Below are positions 26,307-34,412 of a stretch of DNA of 64,000 nucleotides, piece by piece (the first letter of the stretch is position 1; every line of letters starts with the position of its first letter). The position numbers were made by a program, and so were the translations under genes. The notes below the pieces were generated by a model. It did not search any database, had not been told where the DNA came from, and worked only from the letters and a program-made list of their open reading frames with translations. The stretch is from the NCBI RefSeq assembly GCF_030020805.1, contig NZ_CP125098.1, positions 2,646,001 to 2,710,000 on the forward strand. The letters are read 5' to 3'. The DNA is from Paenibacillus sp. RC67 (lineage in GTDB: Bacteria; Bacillota; Bacilli; Paenibacillales; NBRC-103111).

Positions 26307-26855
26307 ATGAATGAAGCACAGGGGGAGATCACCACGGAGCATGTATATTTAGTGAAACCTTGCTTGGATTTACAAAATGAATATATGGATTTTTATCAAG
26401 AGTGGAAGCAAAGCGGAGAATCGATGGTTCCTTGGGTGATAAGTAAAGACCCTTCCGATTTTCAAGGCATGGTACAATTTTTGCTTAACAATGAAAAAGG
26501 TGAGCATTTACCTGAAGGTTGGGTTCCTGATTCAACGTTTTGGCTAGTCAGCGAAAATAATAAAGTCATTGGTGCTGTCAACATTAGGCATCGATTAACG
26601 GAACAACTGCTCCATTGCGGTGGTCACATTGGGTATGGAATTCGCCCCTCAGAACGTCGAAACGGCTATGCTACCAAATTATTATTCCTTGCCTTGGAAA
26701 AGACGAAAGAATTGGGCATTAATAAAGTCCTTGTCGTCTGTGATGAAGGAAATGTGGCCTCAGAGAAAACGATTTTGAACAATGGTGGCGTACAGGATAC
26801 GAGTTATGTAGAGGAAAACGGAAATGTGATAAAACGGTATTGGATTAAATTGTGA
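26307..26855 (+). CDS. GNAT family N-acetyltransferase
   Basis: 182 aa. ATG 26307 lies 10 bp after the previous stop with only a weak ribosome site, so coupling is likely. The acetyl-CoA motif is IGYGIRPSERRNGYATKLL (R/Q-x-x-G-x-G/A type), with IGAVNIRHRL before it and VLVVCDEGNVASEKTILNNGG after it. The last segment is shared with acetyltransferases of YedL/MccE type. The acceptor is unknown. Confidence 0.9.
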   Translation: MNEAQGEITTEHVYLVKPCLDLQNEYMDFYQEWKQSGESMVPWVISKDPSDFQGMVQFLLNNEKGEHLPEGWVPDSTFWLVSENNKVIGAVNIRHRLTEQLLHCGGHIGYGIRPSERRNGYATKLLFLALEKTKELGINKVLVVCDEGNVASEKTILNNGGVQDTSYVEENGNVIKRYWIKL

Positions 26856-27016
26856 GAAAATCATCCATATTTCTTATTTTATACTATGTATGTTTCATGA
26901 TTTTCTACTTTCCAATGGCGCTAATATATAGTTCTATTGACCAAAAGGTTCTTGAATATCAGCTATCACAAGCGACGAGCAGGACTGAATATGAGAAATT
27001 TAGATGGCGTTTCTAA
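26852..27016 (+). CDS. Possible 54-aa membrane protein
   Basis: GTG 26852 overlaps the stop of the acetyltransferase gene (TTGTGA) and runs to TAA 27014. Residues 5-27 form one membrane helix (IFLILYYVCFMIFYF), followed by a polar helix. No separate ribosome site is seen, so it depends on coupling. It is uncertain. Confidence 0.35.
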   Translation: MRKSSIFLILYYVCFMIFYFPMALIYSSIDQKVLEYQLSQATSRTEYEKFRWRF

Positions 27017-27216
27017 CGAAAATATAAAAAGTATGAAGCTATGACTAAAGCTATAACAAAGTATAGAAGCATTGAAAATTTAGAGAACCTTATACTAAGT
27101 GTGTCTTCCCCTTTTCCGGAGAGGACATCAAAAATCATCCATTTTAAAAACATTTTAAACAATATCAGAACAAAGCAACCAAGAGTAGCGATAATAAATA
27201 AACCGATTGCATCCAT
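27013..27216 (-). CDS. Small membrane protein, 67 aa
   Basis: The start chosen is the ATG at 27216 with GGAG 10 nt upstream; the frame is open to 27243. Two membrane helices (IGLFIIATLGCFVLILFKMF and MLLYFVIALVIASYFLYF) flank a short polar loop. The opposite-strand frame has no such structure. Convergent with the preceding gene. No family recognised. Confidence 0.55.
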   Translation of the reverse strand: MDAIGLFIIATLGCFVLILFKMFLKWMIFDVLSGKGEDTLSIRFSKFSMLLYFVIALVIASYFLYFR

Positions 27217-27255
27217 TTTTTCACGCTCCATCAATGAAATCATATGCAGGTTAAC

Positions 27256-27426
27256 TTAATTAGTTACGGATGATACTTGAAAATTTAAGATTATCAGAAT
27301 CAAAAAAGAGCCCATATGAAGTAGGGCCCATCTGATCTCATTGGCGGGGGAAATCAAGTATAAAACTTTTTTAATCTCGATGTTCAACTGTTTACAGATA
27401 AATCGAATATCAATTTTTATTCTCAA
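27256..27426 (-). CDS. Possible 56-aa protein, weak
   Basis: TTG 27426 has AGAGGTGA upstream; stop at 27256. The N-terminus is basic (RIKIDIRFICKQ) and the C-terminus is hydrophobic (LLHMGSFLILIILNF). It would precede the 27216 gene on the same strand by 40 bp. A hairpin with a T run lies inside (27304-27335, minus strand), which could instead be a terminator. Confidence 0.3.
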   Translation of the reverse strand: MRIKIDIRFICKQLNIEIKKVLYLISPANEIRWALLHMGSFLILIILNFQVSSVTN

Positions 27427-27469
27427 AATATCACCTCTAGTAATATCATTTTAACATCAGAAATTTTTT

Positions 27470-27492
27470 AAAAAAATCCCCCGAATGGGGGA
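27470..27492 (-). terminator. Terminator-like hairpin, minus strand
   Basis: CCCCC/GGGGG stem with a 4-nt loop (27478-27491). Read on the minus strand, it is followed by a run of seven T. Confidence 0.6.
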
Positions 27493-27523
27493 GGAGATAA
27501 GCAGGACATGGGAGGGGGTTTGT

Positions 27524-27667
27524 ATGAAATTCAACCTCAAGAAGCCTTGTAAAGACTGTCCTTTTATACAAGGTAGTGGCAATGGTCGAGCTATCGGATA
27601 CCTGGAAGAAGAAGTTGTAACCATGCGTAAACTCGAAAATGAAGGGGTCGATCGACTGCGGACTTAG
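27524..27667 (+). CDS. Short Cys-containing ORF (C-x2-CPF), possible remnant
   Basis: ATG 27524 has a very strong GGGAGGGGG ribosome site and gives 47 aa. KKPCKDCPFIQGSG resembles the N-terminus of DUF6283-type proteins found in phages and plasmids, but the expected second Cys-His part is absent. Losing one G from the GGGG run near 27645 would extend the frame to about 77 aa, ending in GVVYVR. It is therefore either a real small protein, a decayed gene or an indel error. Confidence 0.4.
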   Translation: MKFNLKKPCKDCPFIQGSGNGRAIGYLEEEVVTMRKLENEGVDRLRT

Positions 27668-27803
27668 TTACGATCCATTGAACCATATGACAAAAGTACC
27701 ACCCGAACGGATCGAGCCAGTTAGCTGGTCGAGGGACGGAGTCGTATATGTTCGATGACGTATTCAGGAACTGGTTAGAGGGAACAAAGATCGATATTTT
27801 TCA

Positions 27804-27839
27804 AAAACAAGTAGAGATTATCTAACTGCTTGTTTTTTT
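27804..27839 (+). terminator. Terminator
   Basis: AAACAAG pairs with CTTGTTT, with partial inner pairing, followed by T residues. It would end transcription of the small gene at 27524. Confidence 0.65.
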
Positions 27840-27942
27840 GTTTTCAGTAGAAATCATATCATTCAATACCGGAAGTCGATTCGTATCAAATTCGTATCAC
27901 TAAGTTTTATCTGGTGGGAGCATTGAGTTTTAAAAAATAAAA

Positions 27943-27963
27943 AAGCCTTGATTATCAAGGCTT
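27943..27963 (-). terminator. Terminator of tRNA-Val
   Basis: AAGCCTTG/CAAGGCTT stem. On the minus strand it is followed by TTTTTTA, 8 bp after the tRNA. Confidence 0.85.
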
Positions 27964-27970
27964 CCTAGTA

Positions 27971-28042
27971 TGACCTGTGCTGGGTTCGAACCAGCGACCC
28001 CTACCCTGTCAAGATAGTGCTCTCCCGCTGAGCTAACAAGTC
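27971..28042 (-). tRNA. tRNA-Val (GAC)
   Basis: Acceptor arms GACTTGT/ACAGGTC, D-arm TAGCTCAGCGGGAGAGC, anticodon loop TTGACAG, T-arm GCTGGTTCGAACCCAGC, discriminator A. CCA is not encoded. Transcribed leftward, alone. Confidence 0.92.
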
Positions 28043-28227
28043 TTATTATGTTGGCCGCTTCATTAGCGACAAGTAATAATATACCAAGTTGTTTTATCAA
28101 TGTCAACTGTTTTTATTAAAAAAATATGAACAAGCTTCTTCATAGTATTGTGATGAAGTTTGCAGCACGCAGGACGGTACCATGTGCTATAATACTAGGA
28201 TACCAACCTAGTGAAAGAAGGTACAGG

Positions 28228-29169
28228 ATGAGGGAGTTTCAACGGTCGTTTCAACCTATTCAACTGCAAGTGCATCAGGAGCAAGCCCAAGATGATGCGG
28301 TCGATTGGGGAAGTAAGGAATGGGGGACTCATCGTTTTCATATTCGCCAGCTCATGAATCAAGCTCTTGAGCAGCTGCAGGTTAAGGATAAAGCAGTTGT
28401 GCTAGGAGCGGGAACACACGGAGATTTGGATCTGCCGGAGCTTGCCAACCATTTTATGCATGTTACAGTGCTTGATACAGAGCCAAATGCTTTGGAAGAA
28501 ATTATAGATTCCAATGGTGGGTTGCTTGCTAGTAAAATAAAGTCCATCACTAACGTAGATTATACTTGCCTGGATCAAGTACAGTTTTATGAGACTTGGG
28601 AGGAAATGCTGCTAAATCAAGCTCCCGCAGCTGACATGGCGGCTTATATAAAAGATTGTGCGTTTCGTGTTCGTCATCGCGAAGCTTTTCCTCAGTGGAA
28701 AAGAAGCTTCGCTCTTGTTGTGTCATCTTCCGTACATACACAACTGTTTTACATCCATGCATTGACGCAATTTGCCGGTTACGCGGATCAATATGCTGAA
28801 TCAGAAGTGAGGGTAGTGTTAGAAGCATTAGCTTACCTTCGCAACAGTCTCATCACGGACTATAATAAGCTGCTGATGTCCCTATTGAAGCCAGATGGAA
28901 AGCTTGTTATGTGGTCGGATATGATACGATTGGATGAGCAACACGAGAGCTTACTAGAGAGTTTGTATCAGTTGAAAACGGAGGAGCAGAGAGTTCACTT
29001 TTTGTTCCAAGCATTTGGTCAGTATGGGATGGAGCCAGCAGTACTTGGCTTGAAGGATATACATGATCATCTGGAGTCCGCTAACCAAACGTTCAAATGT
29101 TGGGTGTGGATGACAGATCAGGATAAGAAATATATTACAGCCGGCTTTTCCGGCAGTTTTCGCGAATAA
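28228..29169 (+). CDS. Putative methyltransferase-like protein, 313 aa
   Basis: ATG 28228 with GAAGG upstream and an extended -10 (TGCTATAAT, 28185-28193) before it; the frame is open from 28126. VVLGAGTHGDLDLPELANHF followed by VTVLDTEPNALEE is a Rossmann-type SAM-binding start (glycine loop, then an acidic residue at the end of strand 2). FALVVSSSVHTQLFYIHA and LLKPDGKLVMWSDM fit strands 4 and 5. It probably methylates a small molecule. The neighbouring phosphotransferase gene follows after 44 bp. Confidence 0.75.
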   Translation: MREFQRSFQPIQLQVHQEQAQDDAVDWGSKEWGTHRFHIRQLMNQALEQLQVKDKAVVLGAGTHGDLDLPELANHFMHVTVLDTEPNALEEIIDSNGGLLASKIKSITNVDYTCLDQVQFYETWEEMLLNQAPAADMAAYIKDCAFRVRHREAFPQWKRSFALVVSSSVHTQLFYIHALTQFAGYADQYAESEVRVVLEALAYLRNSLITDYNKLLMSLLKPDGKLVMWSDMIRLDEQHESLLESLYQLKTEEQRVHFLFQAFGQYGMEPAVLGLKDIHDHLESANQTFKCWVWMTDQDKKYITAGFSGSFRE

Positions 29170-29213
29170 TCTCATTACATCAAGGTCAGGCATAATACGA
29201 GGAGCAGTTTCCA

Positions 29214-30221
29214 ATGAAAAATGATTTAGAAGACATAATTACAGAAGTTCTAGAATGTTATTTTGAAGATGGGCAGTGGCGGGTTGAGGCTAAGGAAAGC
29301 GGCGTCAATAATACGACACGGTTTGTTTATACACCCATGGGCACATTCGTACTACGAATCTATGACAATCATGAAGACATGAACAAAATCATGTACGAAA
29401 GCACCGTGCTGCAGCAGCTACAGCGAGTGAAGCTATCCTATCGCGTCCCTAAACCTTTAAGTACTTTAAAGGGGAGCCCTTATGTAGTCACTGTGTCTGG
29501 AAAAATTGCGGTTGTCTTCGAGTATATTGAAGGTGAACGTGCTAATATGACGGATCTCCATCACGTAGCTGCGATTGGGCGGGCTATGGGAGAATTGACG
29601 GATGCATTGTCCAAAATACAGTTGGATATAGATGCAGCCTACGAACCTTATTACGAGCTGTATGAGGTTCATCCATTAGTGACTAAGGAAAGACTGGATA
29701 CTTGGATGAAAGAAATGAGCGACGGACCGTTGCACAATGAAATTCATCTGCTAAGCAGTGGAATAGATCGGTTGCTGAACGACATTCCTGCTTTATGCCG
29801 CCTTCCTGTTCAATTGACGCACTCCGATATCGTGGCAGGTAATGTACTTGTTGATGGAGATGAGATTTCCGGAGTGCTTGATTTTGAATTCGTTACACCA
29901 GACTTGCGTGCAATGGATGCTGCAGTATTTCTATGCGAACTTGTTCGACATGAGGATGAGAACAGCTGGAGTCTGGTTGAATCTTTCATATTAGGTTACG
30001 GACAAGCAGCTCGTTTGAACGGAGATGAGATCGAAGCCTTACCGCAGTTAATATTGCTTCGCAGCATGGTGCTTTGCATTCATTTTCTCGGAAGACATTG
30101 GGATGGACTGGATGAAGAGCAGGACGTAAACCGGTATTTAGTTCAGTTGAGCCAAGTCTATACATGGTTGGAGCAGAATCAGGAAAGGCTTCTGGAGCTC
30201 TGCAAAAAACAATGGGGGTGA
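29214..30221 (+). CDS. Phosphotransferase (APH/choline kinase-like)
   Basis: 335 aa. ATG 29214 with GAGGAG 9 nt upstream. The kinase fold is clear: ATP-binding region NTTRFVYTPMGTFVLRIYD, hinge VVFEYIEGE, catalytic loop LTHSDIVAGNVLVD (Brenner motif HSDxxxxN) and metal-binding LDFEFV. The family includes aminoglycoside, homoserine and sugar kinases. Bacillales relatives in this size range are usually annotated only as phosphotransferases. The substrate is not predictable. Confidence 0.9.
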   Translation: MKNDLEDIITEVLECYFEDGQWRVEAKESGVNNTTRFVYTPMGTFVLRIYDNHEDMNKIMYESTVLQQLQRVKLSYRVPKPLSTLKGSPYVVTVSGKIAVVFEYIEGERANMTDLHHVAAIGRAMGELTDALSKIQLDIDAAYEPYYELYEVHPLVTKERLDTWMKEMSDGPLHNEIHLLSSGIDRLLNDIPALCRLPVQLTHSDIVAGNVLVDGDEISGVLDFEFVTPDLRAMDAAVFLCELVRHEDENSWSLVESFILGYGQAARLNGDEIEALPQLILLRSMVLCIHFLGRHWDGLDEEQDVNRYLVQLSQVYTWLEQNQERLLELCKKQWG

Positions 30222-30225
30222 GTGG

Positions 30226-30519
30226 ATGAAGAAGCTGTACAGCCAAATGTCTCCTGAAGAGCTTGAAGCGGAAATGTCAGAAATTCTTGAGGCGATGAAG
30301 AATGTCGAGTTTCCTAGTCAGAAAGATTTGCTGGAGCGCAAATATTATACTGCAAAAGCTTACACGCTAAATCCGGGCGAGTTCGTACCTGGACTTTACA
30401 CTGTCGATGGATATGAGGAACCATTCGAGCTGGAATATATCAACGGAATGATGGGCTGGGGCAAAATGGGAAAAGACCCGGAGGCCAGCTTTCCTATCTC
30501 GATGCTGACTCGGGTCTAA
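30226..30519 (+). CDS. DUF1811 family protein (YfhH-like)
   Basis: 97 aa, starting 4 bp after the kinase stop at ATG 30226 with GGGGGTGAG upstream. KLYSQMSPEELEAEM, ERKYYTAKAYTLNPGEF and YINGMMGWGKM match the Bacillus YfhH pattern. This family is small, cytoplasmic and uncharacterised. The stop overlaps the end of the convergent fnr gene by 4 bp. Confidence 0.85.
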   Translation: MKKLYSQMSPEELEAEMSEILEAMKNVEFPSQKDLLERKYYTAKAYTLNPGEFVPGLYTVDGYEEPFELEYINGMMGWGKMGKDPEASFPISMLTRV

Positions 30520-31232
30520 ATCCGACACATATCCTTGGGGCAATTTTCACATTGGCATACGTTTTTTAGGTAATCCATATTTTCAATGATAATGTAGCTG
30601 TTTTCCATTGAAATGATACCCAGCTTCTTAAGCTCGCTAAGCATACGATTGACACTTTCGCGGGTTGCGCCTATCATATCGGCGAGCTCGCTATTTGTCA
30701 ATTTTTTTGTAATGAGAATTTGCTTTTCGCTTGCTTGACCATAAGAGTTACTTAACCGTATCAAAGTCGAGCATAGTGCACCAGGCTTACCGAACATCAT
30801 CAAATCACGAAATTTCGTCTGCGTCATCCGATGCATGAGTCCCATCCACTTCATGAATTCAATAGCCAGATCTCCGTGCTGCCACAACAGCGTCTCCAGG
30901 TCCTTCTGTTGAATGACTCCAATAATGCTATCTTCCATTACCTCTGCATTAAAGCTATTGACCGATTGATGAAAAGGGTCCAGCTGACCGAATAAATCCC
31001 CTTCTCCGTACATGTATAAGATAAAGCTCTTTCCTTCATCGCTCGTTTTTGTAATTTTAACGCTTCCTTGGATCATGAAATACAGCTTATCAGCAGTATC
31101 CCCTTCCCAGAACAAGTATGCACCTGAAGTGACCTTTTGCTCATACATGATCTCCTTCAGCTTTGTTAAATTATCCTCCGAAAAACAATCTGTATTATGA
31201 ACGCCATCCACTTTAAGTGCGCAGTGCAGCAT
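30516..31232 (-). CDS. fnr: Crp/Fnr regulator with C-terminal iron-sulfur cysteines (Bacillus-type Fnr)
   Basis: 238 aa. ATG 31232 follows AGGAGG. The N-terminal half is a cyclic-nucleotide-type beta-roll, then a dimer helix (HRMTQTKFRDLMMFGK) and helix-turn-helix LTNSELADMIGATRESVNRML. The C-terminus NVCQCENCPKDMC places Cys at 228, 231 and 236 in a C-x2-C-x4-C pattern. That is the spacing of the three cysteines which, with an Asp, bind the 4Fe-4S cluster in Bacillus Fnr. The Asp of KFRDLM is a candidate fourth ligand. An Fnr box (31304-31319) lies in its own promoter region, so autoregulation is likely. Confidence 0.9.
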   Translation of the reverse strand: MLHCALKVDGVHNTDCFSEDNLTKLKEIMYEQKVTSGAYLFWEGDTADKLYFMIQGSVKITKTSDEGKSFILYMYGEGDLFGQLDPFHQSVNSFNAEVMEDSIIGVIQQKDLETLLWQHGDLAIEFMKWMGLMHRMTQTKFRDLMMFGKPGALCSTLIRLSNSYGQASEKQILITKKLTNSELADMIGATRESVNRMLSELKKLGIISMENSYIIIENMDYLKNVCQCENCPKDMCRI

Positions 31233-31303
31233 GTGATTTTCCTCCTAGCCATATCGTGCCGTTTCCTTATGCTATAACCATAAAGGATTACTGTCACAGG
31301 CGA

Positions 31304-31319
31304 TGTGATAAAAATCACG
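31304..31319. promoter_or_regulatory. Fnr box upstream of fnr
   Basis: TGTGATAAAAATCACG matches the Bacillus Fnr pattern TGTGA-N6-TCACx. Taking TATGGT on the minus strand (31277-31282) as -10, the box is centred about 41.5 bp before the start of transcription of fnr. Confidence 0.65.
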
Positions 31320-31345
31320 CTTTAAATTAAATACACGCCCAATTC

Positions 31346-31361
31346 TGTGATTTTTGTAACA
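31346..31361. promoter_or_regulatory. Half-matching second Fnr box
   Basis: TGTGATTTTTGTAACA keeps the left half TGTGA but has TAACA on the right. It lies between fnr and the MobA-like gene and could serve the latter. Confidence 0.35.
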
Positions 31362-31435
31362 TGCATTTGCGTACTAAGTTGATATAGTAATAATTAGCAA
31401 TAGGCAGGCTTTGCAAGAAAGGAAGTGTAAGACAC

Positions 31436-31993
31436 ATGCTGAGCGGAGTTATATTGGCCGGAGGGGAGAAGGGTATCGCACGGGCGCTGCGTCTCATCGG
31501 TGGAGAAGCTTTCATTGAATGCCAAATTCGCGAAATGCAAAAGGTATGCCAGGAAATCATCATAGTGACGAACGAACCTAAATTGTTGCTGCCGGTTGTT
31601 CCACGCTCCACAAGAATACTTACAGACTATTACCCGGGACATGGTGTGTTAAGCGGTATGCACGCAGCATTTACATTAAGCAAGTATTGTGAATTATTTG
31701 TCACAGGCAGCCATATTCCTTATGTGTATTCTTCGAGCGCTATTTTGAAGCTATGGGAAAAAAAGCAGCTCAGTGCAGCTCAAGCGGTCCTTCCGGTATT
31801 GGATGAAGAGCCTGACCCGCTCGTAGGAGTGTATAGCAAAAGCTGTCTGGAGGTTATAGCGGAGCTGATCAGGATAGAGGAGAGTAGGGTGGTGGAGCTG
31901 CTGCAGCGTATCACGTGGATTGGAGTTAGTCTTAGCGGCTTGCGTTCGTTGGACTTCAATATCTCTATAACGCAAAATTCTTGCGTCAATTAA
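31436..31993 (+). CDS. MobA-like nucleotidyltransferase, key motifs degenerate
   Basis: 185 aa. ATG 31436 with AAGGAAG upstream. LSGVILAGGEKG has the first part of the nucleotide loop, but the R-M-G-x-x-K part is replaced (IARALRLIGGEAF), although FIECQIREMQKVCQEIIIVTN and HGVLSGMHAAF keep the family pattern. The metal-binding motif, normally a-C-D-M-P-F, reads VTGSHIPYV, without the Asp. The fold is that of MobA (molybdenum cofactor guanylyltransferase). Catalysis is doubtful; a regulatory or binding role is possible. It sits between two Fnr genes. Confidence 0.75.
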   Translation: MLSGVILAGGEKGIARALRLIGGEAFIECQIREMQKVCQEIIIVTNEPKLLLPVVPRSTRILTDYYPGHGVLSGMHAAFTLSKYCELFVTGSHIPYVYSSSAILKLWEKKQLSAAQAVLPVLDEEPDPLVGVYSKSCLEVIAELIRIEESRVVELLQRITWIGVSLSGLRSLDFNISITQNSCVN

Positions 31994-32011
31994 CGCTTCT
32001 GATTATAGGGG

Positions 32012-32719
32012 TTACATGCGGCAAATATCCGGCGGACAATCCGGACATTGTACGATAGACCTCAGATAGGCTAAGTCGCGAATAACAAGGTGCCCGTCTA
32101 TATAGGCGATGGCGCCTTTCTCTTGATATGCGCTCAGCATCCGACTGACGCCTTCTCTTGTAGTTCCCATCAAGTTGGCTAATTCCGTCTTTGTCATTTT
32201 CAATTGAATACGAATACCTTGCTCGCAAGGCTCACCATAAGAATTGCTCATGCGAATAAGAGTAGAGGCTAACGCGCCATTTTTACCGTAAAGCATCAGA
32301 TCGCGAAACTTGGACTGGGTAGTACGATGCAGCAGCCCCATCCATTTCATGAATTGTACGGCAAAGCTTCCGCTGCTCGCGACGAGCTCCTCAAGACCAT
32401 TGATCGTAATAAATCCGATCACACTGTCCTCCATGACTGCAGCACTGCAATTATACCGTGTTTCACTTCCCCCCATTTCCATATAAAAGTCTCCTGCCTG
32501 GAGCAAATGAAGGATGAGCTCTTGTCCGTCCTCTGTCATCTTATATACTTTAACCAAACCGGATTTTACATACAGACACGAGTTTACAGGCTCACTATCC
32601 CAAAATAAATGGCTCCCGGCCATCTTGGCTTCGAACGTCAGATTTTCCTCTAACAGATTAAAATTAGCCGCGGATAAATAGGAGTCAATTTGTGTATGAG
32701 TGTTAGCATTTAGGGTCAT
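32012..32719 (-). CDS. Second Crp/Fnr regulator with C-x2-C-x4-C tail
   Basis: 235 aa from the ATG at 32719; the frame is open 38 codons further without a ribosome site. Domain order equals that of the regulator at 30516: beta-roll, HRTTQSKFRDLMLYGK, helix-turn-helix MTKTELANLMGTTREGVSRML, and QCPDCPPDICRM with Cys at 225, 228 and 233. The two are clear paralogues. No Fnr box is seen in its own upstream region, so it is probably controlled differently. Convergent with the MobA-like gene (18 bp between stops). Confidence 0.88.
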   Translation of the reverse strand: MTLNANTHTQIDSYLSAANFNLLEENLTFEAKMAGSHLFWDSEPVNSCLYVKSGLVKVYKMTEDGQELILHLLQAGDFYMEMGGSETRYNCSAAVMEDSVIGFITINGLEELVASSGSFAVQFMKWMGLLHRTTQSKFRDLMLYGKNGALASTLIRMSNSYGEPCEQGIRIQLKMTKTELANLMGTTREGVSRMLSAYQEKGAIAYIDGHLVIRDLAYLRSIVQCPDCPPDICRM

Positions 32720-32803
32720 TTTTATATCAAACCTTTCTTCATAGGTCGTAGCTCTATTGTAAAGGATATGGACCAAATAACATACAAAAACTTTATACAC
32801 CAT

Positions 32804-32829
32804 GAACCATTTTTGTGCTATGATGGTTC
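32804..32829. repeat. Inverted repeat upstream of second fnr
   Basis: GAACCAT (32804-32810) and ATGGTTC (32823-32829), 12-bp spacer, between the divergent genes at 32719 and 32881. Could be an operator; no T run for a terminator. Confidence 0.35.
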
Positions 32830-32880
32830 TCAAGTACTAATGAAAGCGTTGTCATTCAGTTGAGGCGGTGGTGCGTATTT

Positions 32881-34363
32881 ATGACAAAAGTGGTAGCAGC
32901 AATAGGTTTATGGGTTAGTTTTTGCTTTATGTTTTCTTTCATCATCTATGCTCAGGATAAAGAACCAGCTGCTACTTATATAAGTCCTGAAGGGATTCGA
33001 TTTCAAAGCTACAGTACCAAGTGGAGTCCTGATAAGCTCAGAGGCTTATATGAAATTTTAATACAATGTGAGCACGGTGAAGAATTGAATCAATTGACAC
33101 AAGTGACCTTATATCCGGAGAAGAGTGTAGGAAAGAGCGGTTACCGTGTTGGTTACTATAGTATTAAGAACAAGAGCATCGAATTATACGAGGTCGATTC
33201 CGTTCCTTTAGAGCGGACGTTTATTCATGAATATGGTCATCATTTTACCTATTATTGGCTTCAGAAAAAGGAAGGGATTTATCCAGCGCAATTAACTCCA
33301 AATTCCCAATGGTCGCAAATACGACAGCTAGACGGATTTCCTATTCGTTGGTCAGGCAGCACATTGCCTTACAGTCACAAGTGGGACCCGGAAGAAATTA
33401 TGGCCGAGGATTACGTTCTGCTATTTGGAATTGATTCCAGACCTATGCCGGAAAGACCAAGTGGCGTAGTCAATTGGCTTAGGCATGAGAATGATTACAT
33501 CCCATCTGTACTTTCCATTCCATCTGTTCGCCGATATTGGCAATCCGCCGCGGGGCTACCTATCAAACAACCACTTAAAATGCCTGTTCTACAGCAGTGG
33601 GAGCTGGTCAAAGACGAGACGAGTCAGGAATTGGAGCAGCTTCGTATCGTTTTTTCTTCAGCGGCAGCATCAGAGCAGCAGCAGGTGATGTACGGCATTC
33701 ATATCATAGGGTTCGGTGAACAAGGCGGGCTCCCGGCTAGCATTACGACAGGACTTGAATCAGAAGGCAGGAAGATGATTGAAACCAACCTGGATATAAG
33801 TCCATTAAGGAAAGAGCTCCAAACCTTCTATATCCATATACAGATTTGGGCTTTGGAGCCAATAAGCAAACAAATTATGTACACTCCCTACTATATCAAT
33901 TGGTTTTCTTATGATCCTGACTCCAATACGATGAAGCCTATGACACTTCCCTTGGATAAACAAGGACTGCGCAGTATGCTGAAAAGCGAAGGGATGGATA
34001 ACTGGCCTTTGGTTCTCATGTATTTGAATGGGAAGCCATTTAATGCGATTCGCAAATACAGCGAGAATGGCGTCGATTACATTCCTCTGAGATTGTTCTC
34101 CGAAGGAGACGATGTAAACAATTCGTTAAACAATGGGGATGATAAACCGCTGGATGTTCAATTTCAACAACACTCGGTGCAAGTTCAGATGAATCAAGAC
34201 AATGTGTGGATTGATGGGAAAAGCGTGAAGCTTAATCGTTCAATAAAAAAAGATGGGAATGGAGCCGGTCGTACCAGTTAGTGAGCTGCCGCAGTTGTTT
34301 GGTGTAGCTATATTGTGGGACGGAGAGGATAGTGGAAGGATCGTTCAAACCGATACGCCTTGA
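32881..34363 (+). pseudogene. Secreted HEXXH metallopeptidase-like protein with stalk domain, frameshifted
   Basis: ATG 32881 has GGCGGTGG upstream. Signal peptide to about residue 24. FIHEYGHHFTYYW gives HEYGH (His116-Glu117-His120), the zinc motif of metallopeptidases, with EEIMAEDY about 60 residues later as a source of the third ligand. The C-terminal part (LNGKPFNAI, IPLRLF, VWIDGKSVKLN) is a copper-amine-oxidase N-terminal 'stalk' domain. The frame stops at 34279, but losing one A from the A7 run (34245-34251) continues it through PVVPVSELPQLFGVAILWD to TGA 34361, the expected end of the domain. So the gene is frameshifted, or the run is misread or slips in transcription. Confidence 0.8.
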
Positions 34364-34412
34364 GATGAATAGAACGAACCGTTATACAAAATGATATAGC
34401 TGAGGTGATACG

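Larger units (their letters stand above)
27668..27970. other. Gene-poor region beside tRNA-Val
   Basis: Only short frames are seen. It holds a plus-strand terminator (27804-27839), the direct repeat TTCGTATCA at 27880-27888 and 27891-27899, and the tRNA-Val terminator. The repeat close to a tRNA 3' end recalls tails of integrase genes, but no integrase reading frame remains. Confidence 0.4.

Noticed and set aside
27041..27259. Plus-strand frame of 72 codons
   Set aside because: The opposite strand gives a clear two-helix membrane protein with a ribosome site. This frame shows neither.
27304..27335. GGGCCC/GGGCTC hairpin with T run on the minus strand
   Set aside because: It might be a terminator, but it lies inside a possible small gene and lacks an upstream transcript with other support, so I did not list it as a feature.
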